Assembly (NCBI GenBank): GCA_019745275.1
Contig: JAIETJ010000094.1
Span: 1-63,095 of the forward strand
DNA length: 63,095 bases
DNA from: Pseudomonadaceae bacterium
Lineage (GTDB): Bacteria; Pseudomonadota; Gammaproteobacteria; Pseudomonadales; Pseudomonadaceae
Reading direction: 5' to 3'
In this document: positions 9,044 through 17,149 of the stretch, one piece after another
Layout of the letters: every line of letters starts with the position of its first letter
How positions within the stretch are numbered: the stretch's first letter is position 1
The notes under the pieces: model-generated
What the model saw: the letters and a program-made list of their open reading frames with translations, nothing else
Told to the model about the DNA's origin: nothing
The model's database searches: none
Translations under genes and position numbers: made by a program

Positions 9044-9277
9044 TCAACTTGGCTTTTTAGCCGCCTCGGCTAACTGCGAGGCCACAGCCTCTAGGTCGTG
9101 TATCTCGGGCTCCGGCATTTGCTGCAGCACCCGCAGGGTTAAGCGCATTTGCCGAACGAAGCGCCGACAATTACGGCAGATAGCCAAGTGCGTGCGCACC
9201 GATAGGCCGTCAGAGAAACGTAATTGTCCATCTAGGTAATCACTGGTTACCGCGACGATTTCTACACATTTCAACAT
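9044..9277 (-). CDS. Small soluble zinc-binding anti-sigma factor
   Basis: 77 residues with the zf-HC2/ZAS pattern: Cys4, His30, Cys34, Cys37 (HLAICRNC = H-x3-C-x2-C). This domain binds and silences ECF sigma factors and often releases them when the zinc thiolates are oxidised. There is no membrane helix, so it is a cytosolic ZAS like RsrA/ChrR-type proteins. Its start overlaps the sigma gene by 7 bases and has a GGAG about 9 bases upstream, so the pair is translationally linked. Corresponds by position to PAO1 PA3284 (from memory). That it inhibits the adjacent sigma factor is strong inference, not seen. Confidence 0.88.
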   Translation of the reverse strand: MLKCVEIVAVTSDYLDGQLRFSDGLSVRTHLAICRNCRRFVRQMRLTLRVLQQMPEPEIHDLEAVASQLAEAAKKPS

Positions 9278-9882
9278 TGTCCGGTCTCCTCAAAATGTTC
9301 CAGGGTGGCGAAAACCTTCAGCCGCGCCCGATGCAAAAGCACTCGAACATTAGAGAGCGAGATGTCTAAAAGATTACAAATGGCGTCTAACTCTAAGCCC
9401 TGACGTTCGCGCAGCAGTAGCACACTGTTTTGCAATTCGGACAGGCTGCTCAGGGTTTTATCCAAACACTCACGCAACTCGCTGGCACTCAGCAACGCCT
9501 CAGGGGTGTCTTCGTGCCAAGGTTGTGGCGCATTCAGCCAGTGGCCATCGCTGGCAAACCGCTCCTCACCAACACTGCCGTGCGGTGCCTCCAGTTCAGC
9601 CAATTGCACCACCCGACGATTCTGCCGCAGGCAGGCTTTAGCCGTGTTGGCGGTAATGCTCAGCAACCAGGTTTTCAGGCTCGAGCGGCCCTCAAACCCA
9701 GCCAAGTTACGCACCACCGCCAGCCAGGCGTCTTGCACCACTTCATCGGCATAGCGCCGCCCGACAATCGCATAGGCCACGGCCATCATCGCGCCCTGAT
9801 AGGCCGCCACCAACTCTCGAAAGGCTTTTTGCTCGCCGGCCAATAGGCGTGGCAGCAATTGCGCGTCATCGAGCGCACTCAT
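9271..9882 (-). CDS. ECF-type RNA polymerase sigma factor
   Basis: 203 residues. Region 2 includes YAIVGRRYADEVVQDAWLAVVRNLAGFEGRSSLKTWLLSITAN, and region 4 includes LSELQNSVLLLRERQGLELDAICNLLDISLSNVRVLLHRARLKV with a helix-turn-helix. A linker of about 35 residues (RRVVQLAELEAPHG...) lies between. Its ATG shares one base with the stop of the FabH-like gene (TAATG), so translation is coupled. The following gene is a zinc anti-sigma factor. Target promoters are unknown; autoregulation of this operon is likely by family rule. Confidence 0.93.
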   Translation of the reverse strand: MSALDDAQLLPRLLAGEQKAFRELVAAYQGAMMAVAYAIVGRRYADEVVQDAWLAVVRNLAGFEGRSSLKTWLLSITANTAKACLRQNRRVVQLAELEAPHGSVGEERFASDGHWLNAPQPWHEDTPEALLSASELRECLDKTLSSLSELQNSVLLLRERQGLELDAICNLLDISLSNVRVLLHRARLKVFATLEHFEETGQC

Positions 9883-11003
9883 TAGCGTTTGCGCAAAATC
9901 ACGCTACCAATCGAATAACCCGCGCCAAATGAACTGAGCACGCCGAGCGCACCGCTTGGCAGATCATCCTGATACTTGTGCAGGGCGATCACCGAGCCGG
10001 CCGAGCTGGTGTTGGCGTAGGTATCCAGAATCACTGGTGCCTCGCTTGGCTCGGCGTCGCGGCCGAGCAACTTACGGGTAATCAGCAGGTTCATATTGAG
10101 GTTGGCTTGGTGCAGCCAGAAGCGCTTAACGTCACTGACATTCAGCTGATTCTCTTGCAGGTGGGCAGCGATTAACTCGGCGACCATCGGGCAGACATCG
10201 CGAAACACCTTGCGGCCTTCCTGCACGAAGAGTTTGTCCGGCGCACCAATACCCTCTTCTGCCGTGCGATTAAGAAAACCTGCGTTGTTGCGAATGTTGT
10301 TGGAGAACTGGGTAATCAGCTTGGTGCCGACGATGTCGAACTGGTGCTTGGAGGTGGCCAAGTCGGCACGCTCAACCAAAATGGCGGTGGCCGCGTCGCC
10401 GAAAATAAAGTGACTGTCGCGGTCACGAAAGTTCAAATGTCCGGTGCAAATTTCCGGACTGATCACCAACACCGCGCGGGCTTGGCCCAACTGCACGCAG
10501 TTAGTCGCCGCTTGCAGACCAAAGGTGGCCGATGAGCAGGCCACATTCATGTCGTAAGCAAAACCTGTAATGCCCAATGCCGCCTGGATCTCGATGGAGA
10601 TAGCCGGATAGGCGCGCTGCAGATTTGAGCAGGCAACAATCACCATATCGACATCAGCGGCGGTTTTACCGGCTCGAGCTAAGGCATCCAGTGCGGCGCC
10701 AACACCCATTTGACAGAGAATCGACTGTTCATCGTTGCTGCGCTCGGGGATACGCGGGGTCATGCGCAGCGGGTCGAGAATCCCGGTTTTATCCATCACA
10801 AAACGGCTTTTAATCCCAGAAGCCTTTTCGATAAAGGCGGCGCTGGATTCGGTTAGTGCTTGCACTTCGCCCGCTTCGATAGCGCTGGCATTGTCAGCAT
10901 TAAACTGTTGTACGTAGGCATTGAAAGCCAGCACCAGCTCTTCGTTGGAGATGCTATTAGCTGGGGTATATAAGCCAGTGCCACTGATTACGACGTTGTG
11001 CAC
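9882..11003 (-). CDS. Beta-ketoacyl-ACP synthase III family enzyme (FabH-like)
   Basis: 373 residues, longer than housekeeping FabH (about 320) by an N-terminal insert near 30-60. Complete thiolase-fold triad: Cys156 (NVACSSAT), His298 (WLHQANLN), Asn331 (YANTSSAGS). It condenses an acyl-CoA starter with malonyl-ACP. The PAO1 equivalent PA3286 is reported to feed medium-chain acyl-CoA from beta-oxidation back into fatty-acid synthesis (recalled). GTG start with GAGG about 7 bases upstream. First gene of the operon with the ECF sigma and anti-sigma factors. This arrangement suggests envelope or lipid-stress control of fatty-acid recycling. Confidence 0.9.
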   Translation of the reverse strand: MHNVVISGTGLYTPANSISNEELVLAFNAYVQQFNADNASAIEAGEVQALTESSAAFIEKASGIKSRFVMDKTGILDPLRMTPRIPERSNDEQSILCQMGVGAALDALARAGKTAADVDMVIVACSNLQRAYPAISIEIQAALGITGFAYDMNVACSSATFGLQAATNCVQLGQARAVLVISPEICTGHLNFRDRDSHFIFGDAATAILVERADLATSKHQFDIVGTKLITQFSNNIRNNAGFLNRTAEEGIGAPDKLFVQEGRKVFRDVCPMVAELIAAHLQENQLNVSDVKRFWLHQANLNMNLLITRKLLGRDAEPSEAPVILDTYANTSSAGSVIALHKYQDDLPSGALGVLSSFGAGYSIGSVILRKR

Positions 11004-11464
11004 GGTCTGTCCTCTGATTGGTCAGGGTCGCTTAAGCGACTCTTTTGCGCAAAAACCTGTGATTTAGCCTGTCACAGGCAAGAATTTTGGCTTGCCGCAG
11101 GCTGCTGGCGGCAAAACCGAGAGTTTGCCACAGCCGAGCCCTGCGTGGGCGTACAACCTTACAACGGCTGACTGGCGGCCAGTGGCCATTAACTAAAGAT
11201 GACGGCTGTAGCCGACAAGACACATAACACTCAGCGCGCAGGCGCAGGCGCATTAACAGGCCAAGCAAATATGGCCGCGCCTTAGGGTTTGCATTCATCC
11301 GCGATTTAACAGCAGGCAAATCTGCACCTAGACAAAAGCTGACTATACTTTTCACATCAACTGCTTTGTCCCTAGCAGTCTGCCGATTTGACGCAGGTTG
11401 AACGCACGAGTACGTCAGTTGGATAGACATTAACTAGGCGAAAGTTAACCGCTAGGCGCGAAAA
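11004..11464. other. Long intergenic region upstream of the fabH-like operon and sensor kinase
   Basis: No supportable gene. It must hold the fabH-like operon promoter. A hairpin or operator-like inverted repeat CCTGTGA-N9-TCACAGG lies at 11056-11078, and GCAAG-N8-CTTGC follows at 11078-11095. A minus-strand open frame across 11032-11430 lacks protein-like composition and is rejected. Confidence 0.5.
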
Positions 11465-11482
11465 ATGATGCGGAGTTTGCAC

Positions 11483-11644
11483 ATGCTCAGGTTCATTGCT
11501 TGTTTGCACAGCAGCCTAAATACAGCGCTAGCGCGTCATAACAACAAGCGTACGGCGGGCTACCTGTATCAAACGGCTGATCTTCTAGAGGCCGGGCAGA
11601 TTGCTCGATGCTCTGCTAGCCGCCAACGGATCACCTGCCGATGA
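11483..11644 (+). CDS. Candidate small upstream ORF coupled to the sensor kinase
   Basis: 53 codons from the ATG at 11483 (GGAG 8 bases upstream), or 59 from tandem ATGs at 11465 and 11468. It begins MLRFIACLHSSL, with GYLYQTADLLEAGQIA in the middle. Its stop TGA overlaps the kinase ATG as ATGA, and the kinase itself has no good SD, so translation of this frame could feed ribosomes to the kinase. No known family. It may be a leader peptide or chance; the evidence is the ribosome site plus the exact overlap. Confidence 0.35.
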   Translation: MLRFIACLHSSLNTALARHNNKRTAGYLYQTADLLEAGQIARCSASRQRITCR

Positions 11645-13626
11645 GCGAAAAGCCCCCTTTTTGGCCGGACTTCTTGCGCTTAGCCTCACTACGCAAAACC
11701 CTCTTTATCGGTGCTGGCATTGGTATTTTGCTGCCAGCACTGGTGCTCGGCTATGTGCAACTCACCAGTAAATTTTCCGAAGATGTGCGGGTCCGCGTGC
11801 TTGCGCCAATGCAGCAATCGGCGGACGTGTTGGCACAAGGCATGGCAGTAGCTATCTGGAATGTCGACCGTGAAGTCGCCAACCAATTAATGGATGCGGT
11901 AATGCGCAATCCCGACGTCAGCAGCGTGACAGTCACCAATGAGTACCAAGACGTTTTTATCAGTCAAAAAAAACCTGTCAGCGATGGCCACAACCTGCTT
12001 CATGAGGAGCGGCAGATCCTCTACAACGATGAGCCTATTGGTCATTTATTACTCGAATACAGTACAGCGCGGATCGAACACGAGCGCTGGAGCGACCTGT
12101 TCAAGTTGGCGCTGGCGCTGTTCGCGCAAGTCGCAATTTCTTTTATTTTTATTTGGCGCTTATTCGACCGGCGCATGATGCGTCCCTTACAAGACCTGCA
12201 ACAGGGCGCGCAACGCTTAGCCCGTGGCGAGCTTGAGCAACCGCTCACGTGGCAACGCGATGACGAAATTGGTCAACTCGCCCAAGATCTCGAACATATG
12301 CGCAGCGATCTAGCAACGCTACTGCGCGAGCGCACAGAAAAAAACGCCGAACTGCAAAGCGAGCTGGCTGAACGCCAACGCATCGAGATTGCCCTAGGTT
12401 TAAGTCAGGCCAAATTTGCCGCCATCTTTAATGCCTCCCCCGTGGCCATGACAGTGTCACGTATGGATGCCGGGCAAACCATCTTGGATGTAAATGCCGC
12501 GTGGGTACGCCTGTTTAAACGTGAGCGCGCTTACACCTTAGGTAGCGACACGAATGGTATGTGGCGCACCCTGCAAGACCGACAAACAGCAGCCAGCACC
12601 TTACAAGAGACCGGCGAACTCAGCCGCTGCACGGCGTGGATGCTGCGCGGTGGTGGCCACGAGGATATTTTGTGTGAGATATGGGGCAAGATGATCAAGC
12701 TGCGCGACGAGTCGCTGCTGATTTTGGCCTATGACGATATCACCGCTAAACACCTGTACGAGGAGAACATCCTCAGCCTAAACGCCAGTTTGGAGCAGCG
12801 AGTAGCGGCTCGCACCAGCGAGCTTTCCACCGCTCTTGAACAACTTACAGTGACCCAGAACGAGTTACGCCGCAGCGAAAAAATGTCTTCGCTAGGTTCA
12901 CTGGTCGCTGGCATTGCCCACGAACTCAACACCCCAATTGGCAATAGCCTGACCGTTGCCAGTACCCTGCAACATCATGCTGAGCAATTTGCCCGCGAAA
13001 TGGATAAAGGCATGACCCGCAGTCGCCTTAACGAATTTGTCAGCAGCACCCGCGAAGGTTCCGAGATATTAATGCGCGGCCTGCAGCAAGCCGGCAACCT
13101 AGTCGCCAGCTTCAAGCAGGTGGCGGTCGACCAAACCAGTGAAAAGCGCCGCGTATTTTCATTAAGCGATACGATCGCCGAAATTGTCCTAACCCTTGGG
13201 CCAACCTTGCGTAAAACTACGCATAGCGTGCACTGCAACATTGATGCACAGATTCAACTAGACAGCTTCCCCGGCGCACTCACGCAGATCATCACTAACC
13301 TGATTAACAACGCCTTACTGCACGCCTTTGCCGAGGGCGAACACGGCCATATCAACATCACTGCTAGCCTGCAAGGCGACAGGGTCGAGCTGATCATTTG
13401 CGATGACGGTATCGGTATCCCCACGGCCAATCTGAGCCGGGTATTTGACCCTTTTTTTACCACCCGCCTAGGCCAAGGTGGCAGCGGGCTGGGACTGAGC
13501 ATCGTCTACAACCTAGTCGAAGACATTCTCGGCGGCAGCATCAGCGCCAGCAATGGCAGCCCGCGCGGGGCCTGTTTTAGCCTCAGTTTGCCTCTGCTGG
13601 CCCCCGAACGCGATGAGACTCAATAG
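11641..13626 (+). CDS. Membrane sensor histidine kinase (HAMP-PAS-HK)
   Basis: 661 residues. Membrane helix about 20-42, periplasmic domain about 43-155, second membrane helix about 156-178, HAMP about 180-235, a PAS-like domain about 255-370, a coiled coil (LNASLEQRVAARTSEL), then the H-box MSSLGSLVAGIAHELNTPIG with His427. The N box (LINNALLHAF), G1 (DDGIGI), F (FDPFFTT) and G2 (GSGLGLSIVYNLV) all follow. There is no receiver domain and no response regulator next to it, so it is an orphan kinase. The H-box with NTPIG is typical of the HPK4-like class in Pseudomonas. Signal unknown. Confidence 0.92.
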   Translation: MSEKPPFWPDFLRLASLRKTLFIGAGIGILLPALVLGYVQLTSKFSEDVRVRVLAPMQQSADVLAQGMAVAIWNVDREVANQLMDAVMRNPDVSSVTVTNEYQDVFISQKKPVSDGHNLLHEERQILYNDEPIGHLLLEYSTARIEHERWSDLFKLALALFAQVAISFIFIWRLFDRRMMRPLQDLQQGAQRLARGELEQPLTWQRDDEIGQLAQDLEHMRSDLATLLRERTEKNAELQSELAERQRIEIALGLSQAKFAAIFNASPVAMTVSRMDAGQTILDVNAAWVRLFKRERAYTLGSDTNGMWRTLQDRQTAASTLQETGELSRCTAWMLRGGGHEDILCEIWGKMIKLRDESLLILAYDDITAKHLYEENILSLNASLEQRVAARTSELSTALEQLTVTQNELRRSEKMSSLGSLVAGIAHELNTPIGNSLTVASTLQHHAEQFAREMDKGMTRSRLNEFVSSTREGSEILMRGLQQAGNLVASFKQVAVDQTSEKRRVFSLSDTIAEIVLTLGPTLRKTTHSVHCNIDAQIQLDSFPGALTQIITNLINNALLHAFAEGEHGHINITASLQGDRVELIICDDGIGIPTANLSRVFDPFFTTRLGQGGSGLGLSIVYNLVEDILGGSISASNGSPRGACFSLSLPLLAPERDETQ

Positions 13627-13688
13627 CGCTCGCCGACAACGCTCAACAGACTGCTAAGATGGCGCTTTATTGCCTTGAGCCATACCTC

Positions 13689-14537
13689 ATGCAGCCACTC
13701 ACACCCCAGCAGGTGCAGGCTTATTTAGGCCATATCGACAGCCACGCGCCGCAACAGGCCGATCGCGCCAACCTCGACCGCCTGATCGCCGCGCATCTAC
13801 AGCGCGTACCGTTTGAGAACCTTGATGTGCTACTGCAGCGGCCGATTTCACTCGACGCTGACGCGGTATTCGCCAAGGTGGTCGAACGCGGTCGTGGCGG
13901 CTACTGCTTTGAAATCAATTCACTGTTTGCCCGTTTGCTGCTCAGCTTTGGCTACCAGGTGAGCTTACTCGGCGCGCGGGTGCGTTGGGGTTTGGCCAAT
14001 GACGCACCGGCCAGCATGCTCTCGCATCTGCTGCTACGGGTGGAGTTGCGCGAAGGCAGTTTTATCGTCGATATTGGCTTTGGCGGGCCGACCCCGCCCT
14101 GCGCCCTGTCACTGCACGGCCGCGCCGGACTGGGCGACTGCCCCTATCAATTACAGGCGCCAAGCGCCGAGCAGCCGCTGTACCAACTGCAAGCGCGGCA
14201 AAATGGCCAGTGGCAATGCATGTACCAGTTCGATCTGCAGCCGCAAATCTGGGTCGACCATATTGCCCGCAGTTGGTACACCTCGACCCATCCGCAGAGT
14301 ATTTTCTTAAACAACCTAATGTGCGCCCGCAGCCAAGGTTCTGAGCGCCTGAGTTTGGGCAATAGAAATTTCAGCCGGCGTTACCCGGATGGGCGCGTGG
14401 AACAACAAAGCATCGAATCTGCGGCGCAATTAGTCGAGTTGCTAAGCCGTACGTTTGGCCTGAATCTTGACCCCGTTAGCGACGCTGAGCCACTGCGCCA
14501 GCGTCTGCATTCTCTACTGCAGTTCGATCACCCGTGA
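13689..14537 (+). CDS. Arylamine N-acetyltransferase
   Basis: 282 residues from MQPLTPQQVQAYL; an upstream in-frame ATG at 13659 would add ten residues unlike the family and has no SD. Catalytic triad Cys73 (RGGYCFEIN), His113 (LSHLLLRV), Asp128 (IVDIGFGGP), as in NAT enzymes that transfer acetyl from acetyl-CoA to arylamines and hydrazines. It is cytosolic, and its length is normal. The next gene starts in the GTGA overlap with its stop, so the two form a transcription unit. Confidence 0.93.
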   Translation: MQPLTPQQVQAYLGHIDSHAPQQADRANLDRLIAAHLQRVPFENLDVLLQRPISLDADAVFAKVVERGRGGYCFEINSLFARLLLSFGYQVSLLGARVRWGLANDAPASMLSHLLLRVELREGSFIVDIGFGGPTPPCALSLHGRAGLGDCPYQLQAPSAEQPLYQLQARQNGQWQCMYQFDLQPQIWVDHIARSWYTSTHPQSIFLNNLMCARSQGSERLSLGNRNFSRRYPDGRVEQQSIESAAQLVELLSRTFGLNLDPVSDAEPLRQRLHSLLQFDHP

Positions 14538-14983
14538 GCGACATATTATCTATGCAGAAATACCTTTATCTCTGGCTACAGGCCATCGGCGCTGGCCATA
14601 TAGTGCTCGGAGTCGCCCTAGCGCTGGGCGCTCAGACGGCGCTACTGGAGCCTTACTTTGCCAACCTACTCAGTCAATTTACGCTGACTGACAACGATGG
14701 ATTGGTGCTCCGCCTGGCGCAAACTTTAATTCAATTGTTCGGCCCAACCGTGGCCAGTTGGGGCGTACTGTTTTGCACCTTGCTGTACCTGTATCGGCGT
14801 CACGGTGACGCGGTTATTAAGTTGGCTATTTTCGCCGCCTTATTGCTATGGCTCCCGCTCGACTGCCTAATTTCTGCGCGTCATGGGCTGTATTTGCATG
14901 TCTACCTGAACCTGACCGTAGGGTTGCTGATTGCTCTGCCGCTGGCGTTTCTCAAGCCAAAAGTAAAACCACTGACGCGATAG
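14534..14983 (+). CDS. Small integral membrane protein of unknown function
   Basis: 149 residues (GTG start, overlapping the NAT stop as GTGA; a fallback ATG lies at 14552). Four predicted membrane helices: about 8-30, 62-85, 90-110 and 120-142. The middle contains LFGPTVASWGVLFCTLLYLYRRHGDAV. No catalytic motif is seen. Translational coupling to the acetyltransferase suggests co-expression, but the family does not tell a function. Confidence 0.8.
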   Translation: MSDILSMQKYLYLWLQAIGAGHIVLGVALALGAQTALLEPYFANLLSQFTLTDNDGLVLRLAQTLIQLFGPTVASWGVLFCTLLYLYRRHGDAVIKLAIFAALLLWLPLDCLISARHGLYLHVYLNLTVGLLIALPLAFLKPKVKPLTR

Positions 14984-14988
14984 AAGAA

Positions 14989-15342
14989 CTACTGCGGCAA
15001 CGGCCCCCAGCGTGCTAGGAGTTTATCCACTTGCTGCAGGCGCACTTGCTCACTGGCAATTTGCTGAACAATATCCTCGCGTTTAAGTCGTAAGGCGGTC
15101 AGCAAATCTTCACAGCGCTGCGGCGGGTGACGCAAATGCGGCAAGGCGGCGCGCACTTGGTCGAGGCTAAAACCGATCTGCTGAGCGCTGCGGATAAAGC
15201 TCAACACCACCAAGGTATGCGGCTCATAGGCGCGATAACCATTACTGGCGCGTGGCGCTGGGGCCAGCAAACCGATGCGCTCGTAATAGCGAATAGTGTC
15301 GCGACTAAGGCCGGATAGGCGTTCGACTTCGGCGATCAACAT
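14989..15342 (-). CDS. MerR-family transcriptional regulator
   Basis: 117 residues from MLIAEVERLSGLSRDTIRYYERIGLL, the MerR winged helix-turn-helix. The dimerisation coiled coil follows (REDIVQQIASEQVRLQQVDKLL). A longer start at 15369 would place the likely promoter and operator (15348-15378) inside the coding region, so 15342 is preferred. Only two Cys are present and no metal-binding CxxC-type motif, so an organic or redox ligand, or none, is more likely than a metal. It is divergent from the hydrolase at 15414, its probable target. Confidence 0.9.
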   Translation of the reverse strand: MLIAEVERLSGLSRDTIRYYERIGLLAPAPRASNGYRAYEPHTLVVLSFIRSAQQIGFSLDQVRAALPHLRHPPQRCEDLLTALRLKREDIVQQIASEQVRLQQVDKLLARWGPLPQ

Positions 15343-15347
15343 AGTGC

Positions 15348-15378
15348 TTGACTGTGGACTAGGCTCCACAGCTTAACG
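15348..15378 (+). promoter_or_regulatory. MerR-type operator/promoter
   Basis: TTGACT (15348-15353) is followed 19 bases later by TTAACG (15373-15378). Within the spacer is the perfect dyad CTGTGGA-N6-TCCACAG (15352-15371). An overlong 19-bp spacer carrying a dyad is the diagnostic layout of promoters that MerR proteins untwist. It faces the hydrolase gene; the -10 is weak, as expected for such promoters. Confidence 0.65.
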
Positions 15379-15413
15379 TAGTTGCACCCCATCGCAATGA
15401 GCAGGTGCAGAGC

Positions 15414-16256
15414 ATGCAAATCCACTGTAAAGACGGTCGCCAACTGAGCGCCAGCCTCTTCCTCAATCAGACTAAAGCCCGCCGCGGTGTGCTGGTGATC
15501 AACTCCGCCACCGGCGTGCCGCAAACCTTCTACCGCCACTTCGCCAGCCATTTGGCCAAACAGGGTTTTACTGTGCTGACCTGGGATGCCCGTGGGATCG
15601 GCGCCTCGCAACAAGGCCCGGCCAAACACGATCGCGCACGCATGCGTGACTGGGGGCAACTCGATTTGGATGCGGTATTGCGCACCGTGGTGGTTGAACT
15701 ACAAGTGCCCTGGGAGCAGATCACCGTGCTGGGGCATAGCTCCGGCGGCAATCTCAGCGGCCTAGCTCCTGCCCTGCAACAGGTGCCGCGGCTGATTCTG
15801 CTGGCCTCGGGCACCTGTACCTGGCAACTCTATCCACGCAAGCATTGGGCGTATTTTCTGAGTGCTTGGTACCTGATTATTCCAATCTTGCTGCGTGGGT
15901 TCGGTTACCTGCCGGGACGTTTAGGCGTCGGCCACGACTTACCCGCCGGGGTCGCAAGGGATTGGCGCAACTGGAGCACGTCGAAGGATTATCTGTTCTC
16001 GGATCCGCAGCTGGACACCCAAGGCTACCGTGATTACGCGGGCAAAATTGTTGCCCTGTCGTTTAGCGATGACACAGACTTTGCCCCCGCTGCCACGGTG
16101 CGTGACTTGCTTGCACACTTCCCTGCCGCCGAACGCGAACACCGCGAAGTACATCCACACAGCCATGGTTTAAAAAGCATCGGCCATTTCAGCTTCTTTA
16201 ATAGCCGCAACCAAGCATTGTGGTCACTGCTTGACGACTGTTTGCCGCAGCACTGA
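15414..16256 (+). CDS. Alpha/beta hydrolase (COG4757-like)
   Basis: 280 residues from MQIHCKDGRQLSASLF; a GTG 9 bases earlier is possible, but AGCAGG lies better for the ATG. Features: substrate-cap and oxyanion strand VLVINSATGVPQ, TWDARGIGAS, nucleophile GHSSGG with a Ser near residue 108, acid in SDDTDFAP and the His in IGHFSFF near the end. COG4757 proteins are uncharacterised predicted hydrolases. It is probably controlled by the divergent MerR regulator. Substrate unknown. Confidence 0.87.
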   Translation: MQIHCKDGRQLSASLFLNQTKARRGVLVINSATGVPQTFYRHFASHLAKQGFTVLTWDARGIGASQQGPAKHDRARMRDWGQLDLDAVLRTVVVELQVPWEQITVLGHSSGGNLSGLAPALQQVPRLILLASGTCTWQLYPRKHWAYFLSAWYLIIPILLRGFGYLPGRLGVGHDLPAGVARDWRNWSTSKDYLFSDPQLDTQGYRDYAGKIVALSFSDDTDFAPAATVRDLLAHFPAAEREHREVHPHSHGLKSIGHFSFFNSRNQALWSLLDDCLPQH

Positions 16257-16258
16257 AA

Positions 16259-16303
16259 ACGCCGCCAGCCCGGCGAAGAAGCTCTTCGCCGGGCTGGCGG
16301 CGT
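16259..16303. terminator. Strong hairpin after the hydrolase
   Basis: Perfect 21-bp inverted repeat (16259-16279 / 16283-16303) with a 3-base loop, starting 2 bases after the hydrolase stop. Only four T follow on the minus strand and none on the plus strand, so it may end transcripts poorly and act mainly as a 3' stabiliser. Confidence 0.6.
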
Positions 16304-16353
16304 CAGTCACCAACGCATTAGCAACGCACACTCGCTGAATGCGCGTGACGCGT

Positions 16354-16455
16354 TTACACAGTGCTAACCCGAGCTTCATCAAGCTCACGTCTCTGGCTAC
16401 AGCAGCTGACTAGAGCACTGACTGCCAACACCCAAACGAGGCTAATAACGCGCAT
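16354..16455 (-). CDS. Very small lipoprotein, 33 residues
   Basis: Reading on the minus strand from 16455: M-R-V-I-S-L-V-W-V-L-A-V-S-A-L-V-S-C-C-S, then QRRELDEARVSTV and stop. AAAGGAGAG lies about 6 bases before the ATG, an excellent ribosome site. The N-terminus is a complete lipoprotein signal with lipobox L-V-S-C (Cys18), leaving a mature chain of only 16 residues. It lies between the hydrolase hairpin and the NTF2-like gene, 50 bases after the latter's stop on the same strand, so it may share its transcript. Resembles entericidin-type mini-lipoproteins in form but not sequence. Confidence 0.6.
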   Translation of the reverse strand: MRVISLVWVLAVSALVSCCSQRRELDEARVSTV

Positions 16456-16506
16456 CGAAACTCTCCTTTATGACGTTTGACACCCCGACATGCGCAGACC
16501 AAAGCG

Positions 16507-16977
16507 TCAGTGCCTCGCTTGAAAGCTGGCCAAGCCCTGCCGCGCTTGCCGGCGAATAGCGGCTTGCACCGGTGGCAACCAACCGAGTAACAGCCCTTTC
16601 AAGCCGAGCGCCTGACGGCTCCAACGCCACAAATCAAAGTGGTCGCGATGCTCAACAATCAAGCCATCTTTGAAGACGAACTCGGCGCGAATCTGATTAA
16701 CCACCGTGCGGCCGGTGGCGCTGAAGGTGTACTGCGCCGTCCAGCACGCCGAACCACGCTGCTCGCTCGCCTCAACGGCACTAAAACTCAAACTAAAATC
16801 CTGCGCCCGACTACAGAGCATCCGCCACATATCGCCGGCTTCACGGCCCTGCAGGTCAATAAACACCGCGTCGCTAAACTGCACATCAGGCGCATAACAG
16901 GCCACCATGGCCTCAGTATCTTGGCGGGCAAACGCCTGATAAAAACCACTAATCAGCTCAGCATTGGCATTCGCCAT
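16507..16977 (-). CDS. NTF2-like/SnoaL-family protein
   Basis: 156 residues from MANANAELISGFYQAFARQD, with GGAG about 8 bases upstream; the frame is open further upstream but without protein-like sequence. The cone-shaped NTF2 fold is shown by ELISGFYQAFARQDTEAMVACYAPDVQFSD, the middle GREAGDMWRMLCSRAQD and the strand FVFKDGLIVEHRDHFDLWRW. Family members bind or isomerise small ligands, often steroids or polyketides; no catalytic residue can be assigned here. Confidence 0.87.
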   Translation of the reverse strand: MANANAELISGFYQAFARQDTEAMVACYAPDVQFSDAVFIDLQGREAGDMWRMLCSRAQDFSLSFSAVEASEQRGSACWTAQYTFSATGRTVVNQIRAEFVFKDGLIVEHRDHFDLWRWSRQALGLKGLLLGWLPPVQAAIRRQARQGLASFQARH

Positions 16978-17149
16978 GGCGCAACTCCATTTCTGATAAG
17001 CCCTGAGTATGACTGTAACTACCAAGCCCGCACAGCTAGCCTGCGCTAGCCATTCAAGGTGAATACCGAGCAATAGCCCTTGGCCATTCACCGCATCGCG
17101 GCACAGTGCAATAATGCTCGTCGATTTAGGCCATTGGACTGGCGTTAAC

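Noticed and set aside
11032..11430. 132-codon open frame on the minus strand upstream of the fabH-like gene
   Set aside because: Arg/Cys/Leu-heavy composition, no signal or domain, no convincing SD, and the region contains inverted repeats typical of a promoter zone.
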